From Megachile rotundata (taxonomy: Eukaryota; Arthropoda; Insecta; Hymenoptera; Megachilidae): a stretch of 64,000 bases of DNA. Every line of letters begins with the position of its first letter. The first letter of the stretch is position 1. The notes under the pieces were generated by a model that saw only the letters and a list, made by a program, of their open reading frames with translations, made no database searches and was not told the origin of the DNA. Positions 41,434 to 52,452 of the stretch are shown here, piece after piece. The translations under genes were made by a program, and so were the position numbers. The stretch is taken from contig NC_134995.1 of NCBI RefSeq assembly GCF_050947335.1, forward strand, positions 3,014,501 to 3,078,500. Direction: 5' to 3'.

Positions 41434-43960
41434 GTCAGCCTGGTCATAGCACCATTAGGGGGCACAAAACGGGGACCGACTGAGCGGGGGAGAGGAGGGA
41501 GAGAGGTCAATTGAGCAAAGCACCCTTCTGATCAACTGTTGATTCAACTAGGGACCCAGTCGTCAGCCTGGTCATGGCACCATTAGGGGGCGACAATGGG
41601 GACCGAGTGGGATCGGCGGAAGAGAAGAAGGAGAAAACAAGACACGATCGATCGAACGACTCAAACCTGCAAAGGAGGAAACCGGTGTCAGCCTGGTCAT
41701 AGCACCATTAGGGGGCACAAAACGGTGACCGACTGAGCGGGGGAGAGGAGGGAGAGAGATTAAACTGAGCAGAGGATCCTTCTGATCAACTGCTGATTCA
41801 ATTAGGGACCCAGTCGTCAGCCTGGTCATAGCACCATTAGGGGGCGACAATGGGGACCGAGGGGATCGGCGGGAGAGAAGAAGGAGAAAACAAGACATGG
41901 TCGATCGAACGACTCAAACTTGCAAAGGAGGAAACCGGTGTCAGCCTGGTCATAGCACCATTAGGGGGCACAAAACGGTGACCGACTGAGCGGGGGAGAG
42001 GAGGGAGAGAGGTCAATTGAGCAAAGCACCCTTCTGATCAACTGTTGATTCAACTAGGGACCCAGTCGTCAGCCTGGTCATAGCACCATTAGGGGGCGAC
42101 AATGGGGACCGAGGGGATCGGCGGGAGAGAAGAAGGAGAAAACAAGACATGGTCGATCGAGCGACTCAAACTTGCAAAGGAGGAAACCGGTGTCAGCCTG
42201 GTCATAGCACCATTAGGGGGCACAAAACGGGGACCGACTGAGCGGGGCAGAGGAGGGAGAGAGACTAAACTGAGCAGAGGATCCTTCTGATCAACTGCTG
42301 ATTCAATTAGGGACCCAGTCGTCAGCCTGGTCATAGCACCATTAGGGGGCGACAATGGGGACCGAGGGGATCGGCGGGAGAGAAGAAGGAGAAAACAAGA
42401 CATGGTCGATCGAACGACTCAAACTTGCAAAGGAGGAAACCGGTGTCAGCCTGGTCATAGCACCATTAGGGGGCACAAAACGGTGACCGACTGAGCGGGG
42501 GAGAGGAGGGAGAGAGGTCAATTGAGCAAAGCACCCTTCTGATCAACTGTTGATTCAACTAGGGACCCAGTCGTCAGCCTGGTCATAGCACCATTAGGGG
42601 GCGACAATGGGGACCGAGGGGATCGGCGGGAGAGAAGAAGGAGAAAACAAGACATGGTCGATCGAGCGACTCAAACTTGCAAAGGAGGAAACCGGTGTCA
42701 GCCTGGTCATAGCACCATTAGGGGGCACAAAACGGGGACCGACTGAGCGGGGCAGAGGAGGGAGAGAGACTAAACTGAGCAGAGGATCCTTCTGATCAAC
42801 TGCTGATTCAATTAGGGACCCAGTCGTCAGCCTGGTCATAGCACCATTAGGGGGCGACAATGGGGACCGAGGGGATCGGCGGGAGAGAAGAAGGAGAAAA
42901 CAAGACATGGTCGATCGAACGACTCAAACTTGCAAAGGAGGAAACCGGTGTCAGCCTGGTCATAGCACCATTAGGGGGCACAAAACGGTGACCGACTGAG
43001 CGGGGGAGAGGAGGGAGAGAGGTCAATTGAGCAAAGCACCCTTCTGATCAACTGTTGATTCAACTAGGGACCCAGTCGTCAGCCTGGTCATAGCACCATT
43101 AGGGGGCGACAATGGGGACCGAGGGGATCGGCGGGAGAGAAGAAGGAGAAAACAAGACATGGTCGATCGAGCGACTCAAACTTGCAAAGGAGGAAACCGG
43201 TGTCAGCCTGGTCATAGCACCATTAGGGGGCACAAAACGGGGACCGACTGAGCGGGGCAGAGGAGGGAGAGAGACTAAACTGAGCAGAGGATCCTTCTGA
43301 TCAACTGCTGATTCAATTAGGGACCCAGTCGTCAGCCTGGTCATAGCACCATTAGGGGGCGACAATGGGGACCGAGGGGATCGGCGGGAGAGAAGAAGGA
43401 GAAAACAAGACATGGTCGATCGAACGACTCAAACTTGCAAAGGAGGAAACCGGTGTCAGCCTGGTCATAGCACCATTAGGGGGCACAAAACGGTGACCGA
43501 CTGAGCGGGGGAGAGGAGGGAGAGAGGTCAATTGAGCAAAGCACCCTTCTGATCAACTGTTGTTTCAACTAGGGACCCAGTCGTCAGCCTGGTCATAGCA
43601 CCATTAGGGGGCGACAATGGGGACCGAGGGGATCGGCGGGAGAGAAGAAGGAGAAAACAAGACATGGTCGATCGAGCGACTCAAACTTGCAAAGGAGGAA
43701 ACCGGTGTCAGCCTGGTCATAGCACCATTAGGGGGCACAAAACGGGGACCGACTGAGCGGGGCAGAGGAGGGAGAGAGACTAAACTGAGCAGAGGATCCT
43801 TCTGATCAACTGCTGATTCAATTAGGGACCCAGTCGTCAGCCTGGTCATAGCACCATTAGGGGGCGACAATGGGGACCGAGGGGATCGGCGGGAGAGAAG
43901 AGGGAGGAAACATAAGGAAATTTGGCTGGCGCCTAAACGGCGGCAACAAATGAAAGCAGC
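41434..43960 (+). repeat. Higher-order tandem array: five 505-bp repeats of four ~126-bp subunits
   Basis: Every subunit starts GTCAGCCTGGTCATAGCACC. Starts are 41434, 41562, 41687, 41816, 41940, 42068, 42192, 42321, 42445, 42573, 42697, 42826, 42950, 43078, 43202, 43331, 43455, 43583, 43707 and 43836, spaced 124-129 bp. Subunits alternate between two types (GGGGGCACAAAACGG and GGGGGCGACAATGG), and two spacer variants alternate as well, so the exact period is 505 bp. The last four 505-bp units are almost identical; I noticed one change near 43562. Identical 104- and 62-codon ORFs recur with the period and are not genes. A diverged extra start lies at 44044. Confidence 0.95.
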
Positions 43961-44539
43961 AACAATGGCGGGCAACGCTATGAGCGACCCGAAGGCTTGG
44001 CAGACTTTTTGATCGGAAAGTACTGGAACGAGGAACTTGAACGTCAGCCTGGTCACAGCATCATTAGGGGACGGATTGAGAACCGAGGGAAAGTGCTGGA
44101 AGAGAGAAAAGAAATAAATACCGAGAGCAATGGGCTCATGTAGCGTTGTGGAGAAAGACTGGGGCGAAGTAGGAACAAAAGGGGAAAAGCGGGCAGCGAA
44201 AAGGGGAAAAGAGATAAGCGGAATCCTAAGCGAGAAGCGGAAGTCGAAATTAGGCGCGGGGCGGAAACGCAATCATGCGAGCAAATATCAACGAATTTGC
44301 GCAGGGGGCGAGGATGAGAGGAATATTAGAATACGTTACACATATATTATGTCATACTATATATTTATACTCTATATGTATATTTTACGTGTCACTTATT
44401 ACATATTTATCTATCTGCTGTTATTTACATACTTATTCATTATATTACTTCATTGGTCTAACAGCGACGGTATTAGAATTGATTACGCACACAGGGAATC
44501 GCATATGAACAAATAGGGGGAGCAGGAAAGAAACAGCGC

Positions 44540-44558
44540 GGGGGGGGGGGGGGGGGGG
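44540..44558. repeat. Poly(G) tract (19 G)
   Basis: An unusually long G run inside the LINE derivative. A second run of 17 G lies at 44962-44978. Both could form G-quadruplexes, and both are places where assemblies can be wrong. Confidence 0.9.
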
Positions 44559-44759
44559 ACCGAAACAGAGGCAAGAGTAGAAACGAATAGCGTTAATTAG
44601 GCATAGGGAAGGAAAGATTGTAAAGCGCGGAGATATCTACCTATTAATCGACGATCGAGGGGGCGGGGGGCTGGGGCGGGGGCGGAAATACGGAAACGAA
44701 ATATGAGCGACAGGCAACACGCAGGGGATAGGCAGTAGATAATAGACTACAGATCGGCA

Positions 44760-45230
44760 CTTAGGTGGGAAATGGTGGAGGAGGTCGCAGTTTTACCGTA
44801 TGTTCGAGCCCACCGGGAGGCGGTGCCGAGGGGGCGTTACAAGGTCAGCTGGAGGTCAGCGCATTTTGCCCGGGAGCCTCCCCTAGATCTTGACGCAGCC
44901 CCTAGGGCCAAAACCCTTTGGTTGAGAGCATCCAGTCTCCACACATGGAACACACACGCGAGGGGGGGGGGGGGGGGGTAGTCTTTCTTCCACAACTGCG
45001 AGCGATGGCCTAGACCAGGTACACTATGCCCCATCCGGTAAGGAAGCCTGGCGGGTTGCCGCCAACCCCCGCGTAGCGGGGGCGGGAGACAGTTTTAGTG
45101 AGTAGGCCGTGGAAACCGCCCCTCTTCTAGGGGCGCCGGAAGCGGGAGTCTCACACTATCTGGGCTATCTTCCCAGGTGTCCGTTACTGGATTTCTGTCT
45201 TCCTTAAACAAAAAAAAAAAAAAAAAAAAA
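44760..45230 (+). other. 3' UTR-like end and poly(A) of the LINE derivative
   Basis: GC-rich, with no ORF of interest. It contains CCAACCCCCGCGTAGCGGGG (a small hairpin, CCCCCGC/GCGGGGG) and TTTTAGTGAGTAGGCCGTGG, and ends CTTCCTTAAAC followed by the poly(A) at 45210-45230. Confidence 0.6.
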
Positions 45231-45246
45231 GATACAAGACCGTTTG
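45231..45246. repeat. LINE-derived insertion TSD, right copy
   Basis: Exact repeat of 39719-39734. Confidence 0.92.
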
Positions 45247-45756
45247 AACGCGGAGCCTGCGTTAGCTGGCTACTAGAACTACCCAACGATCGAATATCCA
45301 AATGGCTGATACCCGTAATACGTTAAATCGTATTTTTAATAATTTTTATATACGCAAATTATAAGTGTTTTAATAGAAGAAATAATTAATCGCAAACAAT
45401 ACATAAAATTATAGCTAAAAATATAACGCAATTTATAATGACTGAATAATTAATAATATACATAATATAAACATTTAAATAATAATTTATAATAACTGTG
45501 TTTCGAAGTATATCTTTTGTCTCTTTCTAACTAACGCGCGCGCCATCGATCGGTGATCTACTCTAAACAATGTTGCGCGCGTGAGCTAACCCCATCCCAT
45601 TACCATGCGAATTTTTATGGCGCGGTCGGTAATTTGCGGTCGGTAATACAATAGAGAAAGATGTTAGAATTAAAATGCTTCTCTGTTTATCGGCTGGATG
45701 ATGTACCCGGGGACGTTACAGAAACGTAAATATTCGTCCCGGCGTCAACGTGTTAA

Positions 45757-47165
45757 AATGTGTTAATTATGATATACACAGCAATTTGAACAGACCTTTT
45801 AATTTTACGGAAAACATGAAAAATGATCAAAACTACTTGAGTATAGTAATTGGCAACTATTATAAAAATACGCTACGCTTAGTAAATGACAAATGATATT
45901 TGCAATGATACAATAGATATTAGGTAACCAATTAGTCTGAAGCGTTAATTATCAATTTGACTATTACTACTAATTTATTAATCGTCTACTAGCTGACTTT
46001 GGAGGTGTAAACCGCACAGTGAGAACTCTGATCCTCGCTAACCTATTAAACTTAAAGCAGACTTCAAGTATTTGACGATTGAGAATTAACAATCCGATAT
46101 GTAAAAGATATAGAAATATAGATATGGCTAAAATACATGCTTTGCCATATCAAGTTAGGCCCTTTTTATTATTTTTTGACCCATATGCGAATGAAAAATT
46201 CTTACAGGATATCTGAGAGTACTTTTGGACTAATAAAAAATGTAATAAACAAATTATACGAAATGTAATGCTACAGTTGTACAAATAAAGAAGCATTATA
46301 TTTCAAATGTTACATTTCATCTTGATCTACTTTAGATTTTAATGAATCTCAAATTTATCCTTGAGAAATACGTCTGTTATTTAAATTAAAGTGTATCATC
46401 GAAAAATTTTAAAATACCATTAAGTGGTCAATATACAAGAAGGGTTGGAGAAGAACCTATATAATTTCAACTAATAAATAAATTGGTGATCAATAAATAT
46501 TTCAAATTGAATTGATGTATAATGACTTCCGTACCTTTCCTTTCACTTTTGATCAGCTAAACATTGCTTATCAGAAATATTTACATGATTTTTAATGTTT
46601 CAACTATTGAATAAATTCTGTTATGATTAAAAATAATAAACCATTAATGTACTTAAAAATGCATTCATTGATCAATTTAAATATTTTGGGTCAATCTGTC
46701 GATGTTATTGTTCTGCCATCACTATAACCTTTTGTGCAGTTTTAATAATCTGGTAAAAAAATGTTTTCAATAAAAGTTAAGTGGTACTTAGCCGGCTATA
46801 AACCTTAGTTAGCATGAAAAGTTAAAATAAGAATCTTTTTCGGTGATAAAGTAAGATCACATTCGTGTTTTAAACATATTAATGTACAATTTCTGCCTAC
46901 ATAATGTTGCAGTTGATGTCAACACGAATCCAAAGACCTCTAACACTACCGCTTTATACCTGGCAATAGTGCTATAAAAATTTCGGTCAGCTCTTCGAGG
47001 CAGAAGTTCAACCATACGCTGCTACTTTTTGAAAACTGCGTGAAACTCGCTCCTCAAGTATTCTTCTTTAAGACTGTGAAAGAGGTTATGTGAATGAAAA
47101 GACGCGTATAGAGTAGGAACTATATAAATAATTATATTTACTTAAGTGTGATAAAAGAAATATTA
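45757..47165. other. AT-rich intergenic DNA
   Basis: Nothing supported. Confidence 0.5.
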
Positions 47166-47167
47166 TA

Positions 47168-47392
47168 CAGGGTGTTCGGCTACTGGTGGGCATAATTTTA
47201 GGGGGTGGTAGCTGGAGTGATTCTGAATAACTTTTTCCTTTACCAAAATGCTGGTTAAAGCTTAGTTTTTGAATTATTAATGAAAAACACTGACCAATGA
47301 GAACGCGTATAGACCGGTCGCGCGACAGCGTGAGCGACAGCTTCGAATATGACGGCCGATCGTCGTCGTGAACAAATGTATCGATACTGTCG
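47168..47392 (+). repeat. Left 225-bp terminal inverted repeat
   Basis: Reverse complement of 48830-49054 with no mismatch that I can see. Confidence 0.9.
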
Positions 47393-48829
47393 GTATAACG
47401 TCGGTATAACGTCGGAATAACATCGGTATAATAGAAAGCTATTAGATGAAAGTTACATTGAATAATGAATAAAAAGATCTGGATTATTGTTGAATTATCA
47501 TTCATTCATGAATAAGAAATAACAAAATTAGTCTCTATTCACGTAATCAAAGTAAATCGAATTTATTCAATACGTTTATTCGTTATCGCAAAGAAATAAT
47601 AGCTAAAATATGGAAAATTATTTTCGTTAGATATTGTAATGATGAAAAAGAACAAATTCTCATTTTTTAAGTATTGAGTAACTTTTCTATTCAACAAATA
47701 AAAATGTGAATTGAGTAATTAACAAATTTAAATGTAGCTCACCCATTAAACTGCAAATAATCACAATAAAAATGCGTCTCTGTCACCGGTCCTTACTGTT
47801 AATATAAATCAAACACCATACAGAAACTCTCAAAAAACTCTCAAGAAATCACTTTTCTTTATCATTTTTCACTAATTTGCACTAATTTTCACTGTGAGTC
47901 CGACACGTAAATAGGACGAATGAAAACACGTGAACGAAAATTCATAAATGATTTAAACTATACTATCTTCAAAGCAAGAAAACGGAATTTTCGATTAAAA
48001 ACAACGATACATTTTATTTCGACAATAAACGATGACTGTCGATCGACGCCGCAGTCGTTCAACAGATCATCGTTGCATGGCAACCGTTCGCGACGTATGC
48101 CTCGCGATCGAGAACAAAATCGCGATCCGTGGCCAGTCTAACAATGTCTTCTTATAAAATATAATATAATTTCGATTCCTTAATTCGGATATCTTATAAT
48201 GAGAATAGTGTATCGTTAAACATACATATCTATGAATAATCGTTCACGCGTTTTCATTCGGTCCGTTTACCGGTTGTGCTTATGTTGTGCAATTATTATT
48301 AGAAAAAGACAGTGAAATAAATTGAGAGTTCATTGACCCTGCCAGGACATCAGCTGTTGGTGCTCTGATCGGTGGATCTACCCGGTGACACAAATATTTT
48401 TTATCGAAGCTAATTTTTCCATGAATCAATGAGTAAGTGTTATTTAAGTTACTTCTGTATTTTTGAAATTAAACGTACGCAGCAATAGATTTATTTCATT
48501 TCAATGAGGTACTGCATTAGATATTCCATTCCAGTTTTATCCCATTTCATAGACAAGGTACTCATTCGTTTTGAAATGTGAATTTATTCGTTTGCTTCAT
48601 TAGTATAGTTGACAAAATTAATTTTTGCGAATTTATTCTGTTTCCTTTGTGAAGGCATAAAATAAATACAATATACTTCGTCTGGTTGTTGTAAACAACA
48701 ACTAATTGGTTTATTTCTCATTCACGAATTACGAAGAATGTAATATTATTCTTAACATGTTAATTCATTATTCGATTTAACTTTTACCTAATAGCTTCCT
48801 GTTATACCAACGTTATACCGAGGTTATAT

Positions 48830-49054
48830 CGACAGTATCGATACATTTGTTCACGACGACGATCGGCCGTCATATTCGAAGCTGTCGCTCACGCTGTCGC
48901 GCGACCGGTCTATACGCGTTCTCATTGGTCAGTGTTTTTCATTAATAATTCAAAAACTAAGCTTTAACCAGCATTTTGGTAAAGGAAAAAGTTATTCAGA
49001 ATCACTCCAGCTACCACCCCCTAAAATTATGCCCACCAGTAGCCGAACACCCTG
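48830..49054 (-). repeat. Right 225-bp terminal inverted repeat
   Basis: Matches the left arm. The outer CACCCTG is followed by TA. Confidence 0.9.
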
Positions 49055-49056
49055 TA

Positions 49057-51212
49057 GAAAGAGTGAGAAAGAGGTCGGTGATTACAGTATGGGTGTACAA
49101 TTAGAATTAACTGTAAAATGTAACAGTATATACATCCATACCTAGAATATTCGAAGATGTCCGCAAACCGTAATTAGACAATATGCTCATAAGGGCAGAG
49201 AGCACGTGTCCGCTACTTTGGCCGATATTTTTAGAATAAGGGGTTTTCCATGATATGAAAAAACTCAATAAAAATTTGAATATTATTTAAATTACATACC
49301 ACCATTTTTAATTAACTAAGATCGAATAATTCTCTTACTTAAATAATAATATATCATTTTTTCCTTTTCCGCTTTGTAGTGTTACCGATTTGGAGCTTTG
49401 TGTCAAATAATGCAAAAAGATTGACTACACTTATGTGTGATTACGCACGCTTAAAAATTAACCGTGTAATTTGTAATTTATTAACGAAGTTATTGGAAAT
49501 TACATATAAATAATTTTCTTTCTTTGACTCATACTATTTTAATCATTGAAGGCATTTTCGTGAATATTAGAAATGGTTATATGTATACACAAGTACGCAG
49601 ATGATTGATCGTGTATTCGGATAATCGACATGTAAGTAATTAATATGCAAATTTTACTGCAAAGCAAAGGGTTATAAAATCATCTTAAACTTTTTAAAAA
49701 TTTAATACAGATCATTTAAAAACAGTAAACGTCCAAATTGGTTTAGAAATAAAAGCTGTATAAGTGTTGTAAATAAGTCTTGTTTGAATAATTAACATAC
49801 AACGAAAGCAACAAGAGTTATTACAACTGTAAGAATAAGCGAATGCTACATTTTGTTTTACAAACAAAATTTTATTTCATGTCTGCCGATATTTATTTTA
49901 CATTCATTCATGTAAATTACGTTTTGGAGTGGGAGTGAGGTTACATTTTGCACGTAGAAGGATGTCTTGTAGTGGTAGCCAGATAGTGCCTTTTCGTGTC
50001 TAACATACGTGTACCGCTCTTTATTGTCGCCAAAATTGTGTCCCTTCAGCCAATAAACTAACTTAGTTTAGACGGTTTCGGAATATTCTACCCTCAATTT
50101 TTACCGTTGTGACCTGAATACAATTTAATTATTCGCATGCCGTAGACAAAAATATTCGTACTGTTGGATATATATTTTGATAAAATAATTTCGATTTGTT
50201 TTTATCTAACTGCTGTGTTTTATTTTATATATTGAAATAAAAAAAAGAAGAAACTTGAATATACATATAAATAAGGTTTATATATGGTGAAAAGATTATC
50301 ATCGCTTCAAATAATTTTGGACTCTGACATTTGAAAATTATCAGTGTATTTTGTAAGAGGAAAAGGAAAAATAACAGGACTAAATTGCTTTTTTAAAATT
50401 GACATCAGGATTTTAATTATTTTTCGTACATGAGCGTATTTACGTGACGGAATCGCGTTAATAAATGACAATTGTTTTAAACAAAACTTTCCATTAACAA
50501 CTCACACGATTCCTGGTACAGCGCTCACTTATAAAAAGGCATTATATAAGCCTTCCTATAAAGACTTCCTATAAAGATGTTTTCACACGTAATACTATTT
50601 GCGTAATTGAATCTTCAAAATGTATGGGAAACGGATTTTCCTGAAACATGCAGTATTTGAAAATAACGTCTCTAAACTTAACTGTATTTCTACCACGATT
50701 TTGTGTATACCTATTATAACCATTAACGACTATTCGTTTGAATGCAAATAATTGTCAAAATTGTTGGGATTTCAAATTATTAGTTAAATGTAGATAATTT
50801 GATGCATATATTTATTGATACATTTATATGTTTTTATTAGAGATTATTTAATCAAGTTATAAATTCTAGCTTAATTCATCAATCTACAAAATATAAATAT
50901 AGTGGTGTACACTAAAATGCAATATGGTGGGAAACAAGCAAATATTAAAGTTATATCGCGACTCCTGTATTTTTCGTTACAACTGAAATCGGGATTCTCT
51001 AATTTGATTATAATTAATATTATGCTGCAAAATGGTGTTGATATTTATATGTAAAATGGTTTCAAATTAAACACTTTCATGAAGTACTTAAGGTGTTAAA
51101 AGGAACTTCATGGTAGAAATAAATATTAATTTAACAACTATTATATGAAAAGTCAAAAAATTAATTATGGAGAAATGATTCAACTTAGAGAATAATTTTG
51201 AGGTATAAAATA
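49057..51212. other. AT-rich intergenic DNA
   Basis: No gene, RNA or element ends recognised. Confidence 0.5.
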
Positions 51213-51789
51213 ATTTTAAGAAAAAAAATACGCCGACTTCGAAATGCACTAAAAAGTACAAAATAATTTCTATTTCCTAATGAAGTAATTTCTATTTCAT
51301 TCAATCATACAATTACGTAACAAATATGAATGAAACCTATTTACTCGTTAGGTAGTATATTAAATACATTTCAACCTTTTCGGAGGCGGCGCAACAACAT
51401 ATTCGAAGGACATTAAAATCGTTCGAAGTTGATTTCAAAAGTTAACAACAATTTTTCGCTAATATCTCGAAAACTAAAGCTTTCCGCGAAATTTGTATAT
51501 GAACAAAATTGTTCAGAATCATGTCCATGATAATATATTAAAAGCACACTAAAATCGAGAAAAGTTTATTTCAAAAGTTGCCGGTTTTTTTGCAATAACA
51601 ATACTTTGTAATTAAAAAATGAAAAATTTTTTGATAATGGTACCAATGGGGAGTCAGAACCTACCAGATGCAAAAGGTTTCATTCCGATCAGTCCACCCA
51701 GCTAGGCGCAATCGGTGAACATACATAGGAAAAAAAAAATATACTGATCGAATTGAGTAACCTCCTCCTTTTTCGAAGTCGGTTAAAAA
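51213..51789. mobile_element. Foldback/MITE family II, short copy
   Basis: Left end AAAAATACGCCGACTTCGAAA, right end (minus strand) TTTTTAACCGACTTCGAAAA: imperfect inverted termini around about 577 bp. It is homologous to 61181-62464 at both ends but lacks that copy's palindrome and most of its internal repeats. It has no ORF with a recognisable product. Confidence 0.75.
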
Positions 51790-52452
51790 TGGAAGATTTT
51801 GCTGTTTTAAATTAGATTGCATTTCAATAGTGCAATACTAACAAACCAGAATATAAATGGAAAGAATAAAAATATAAATAAATAGTAATCAAAATAATGA
51901 TTTAAAAAAATATTGCTAATTAATGAAACAAAATATACAAAATAAATATGAGAATTGATAGCGGAGAAAAAATTAGAAGTCAAAACCACATTAATAATAA
52001 AGAATGAAAAATAATTGATAGAAACAATGAATATAATGTATAACATAGTTATTTTTTAATTGAAATATACTACCGAAATTTTTATGTTTCACTTTATATC
52101 TGCTTTAACTGTATTTCAATAAAATATGAAAAATTCACAGCTCTACTGTATTAAGTGGAAATAATAATAATTGTTAATTGCTCGTGTTTACCTCGATGGC
52201 GTTCAAGTCTTGTAGGTGTTTTGCACGCTTGTGCCAATAAAAAACAAAGTACTATGCTCGAAGGATGACTCGATAGTTCGGGAAAAATACTAACAATAAG
52301 TGTCTAGATTAAAATGCTCTATTGATTACTATTGGAATTCTAGTTTATTTCTAATTATAGGAAATAGGCGGTGAGATAAAGTAATGATACTCAATTAGAT
52401 TTTAACAGAAACTTTAATTTAACTTCTGAAGCTCGGAAAAGTACGTCTTTAC

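Larger units (their letters stand above)
39735..45230 (+). mobile_element. Non-coding, LINE-derived retroposon with poly(A) tail
   Basis: 5,496 bp between perfect 16-bp target duplications, ending in 21 A (45210-45230). This is the signature of target-primed reverse transcription. The 5' part is GC-rich and leader-like. The middle is a higher-order tandem array (41434-43960). The 3' part (about 44760-45205) is GC-rich UTR-like sequence with TTTTAGTGAGTAGGCCGTGG, a style I associate with R1-type LINE 3' ends. No ORF1, endonuclease or RT can be found in any frame, so it must have moved using proteins from another element. Clade assignment is tentative. Confidence 0.8.
38833..45720 (-). mobile_element. 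Solo LTR, family I copy B, split by a LINE-derived insertion
   Basis: The outer ends are TGTAACGTCC and GGACGTTACA, flanked by GAAA at 38829-38832 and 45721-45724. Removing the insertion (39735-45230 and one TSD copy) leaves about 1.38 kb, homologous to the solo LTR at 25558-27817. Shared landmarks are AAAGAGCGGCTTTT near the left end, minus-strand AATAAA about 170 bp in, and three GGAGCCTGCGTTAGCTGGCT motifs (39379, 39550 with one change, 45250). Confidence 0.85.
38221..45756 (-). mobile_element. piggyBac-type remnant hosting nested insertions
   Basis: TTAA at 38221-38224 and 45753-45756 flank inverted ends: CACGTTCACGCCGG on the left, and CACGTTGACGCCGG read on the minus strand on the right. 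Without the nested LTR and its TSD copy only about 640 bp remain, so the original was already internally deleted. The left end carries an 18-bp perfect palindrome (38241-38258) and the C-terminal part of a transposase on the minus strand. The solo LTR 38833-45720 interrupts it at GAAA. Confidence 0.8.
47168..49054. mobile_element. Non-autonomous DNA element with 225-bp inverted ends and TA duplication
   Basis: The ends CAGGGTGTTCGGC... and ...GCCGAACACCCTG are flanked by TA at 47166-47167 and 49055-49056. The inverted arms 47168-47392 and 48830-49054 look identical over 225 bp and continue imperfectly for about 75 bp through short repeats of GTATAACGTCG. The 1.4-kb interior is AT-rich and has no transposase. 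The TA duplication points to the Tc1/mariner superfamily; the family is not identified. Eroded relatives are at 29597, 36040 and 37538. Confidence 0.85.

Noticed and set aside
41434..43960. Possible CRISPR-like array
   Set aside because: The 124-129-bp subunits are contiguous and nearly identical throughout. There are no unique spacers, no cas genes, and the context is eukaryotic.
41572..44272. Repeated 62-, 104- and 108-codon ORFs
   Set aside because: They recur with the 505-bp period of the array on both strands. The tandem repeat itself explains them.
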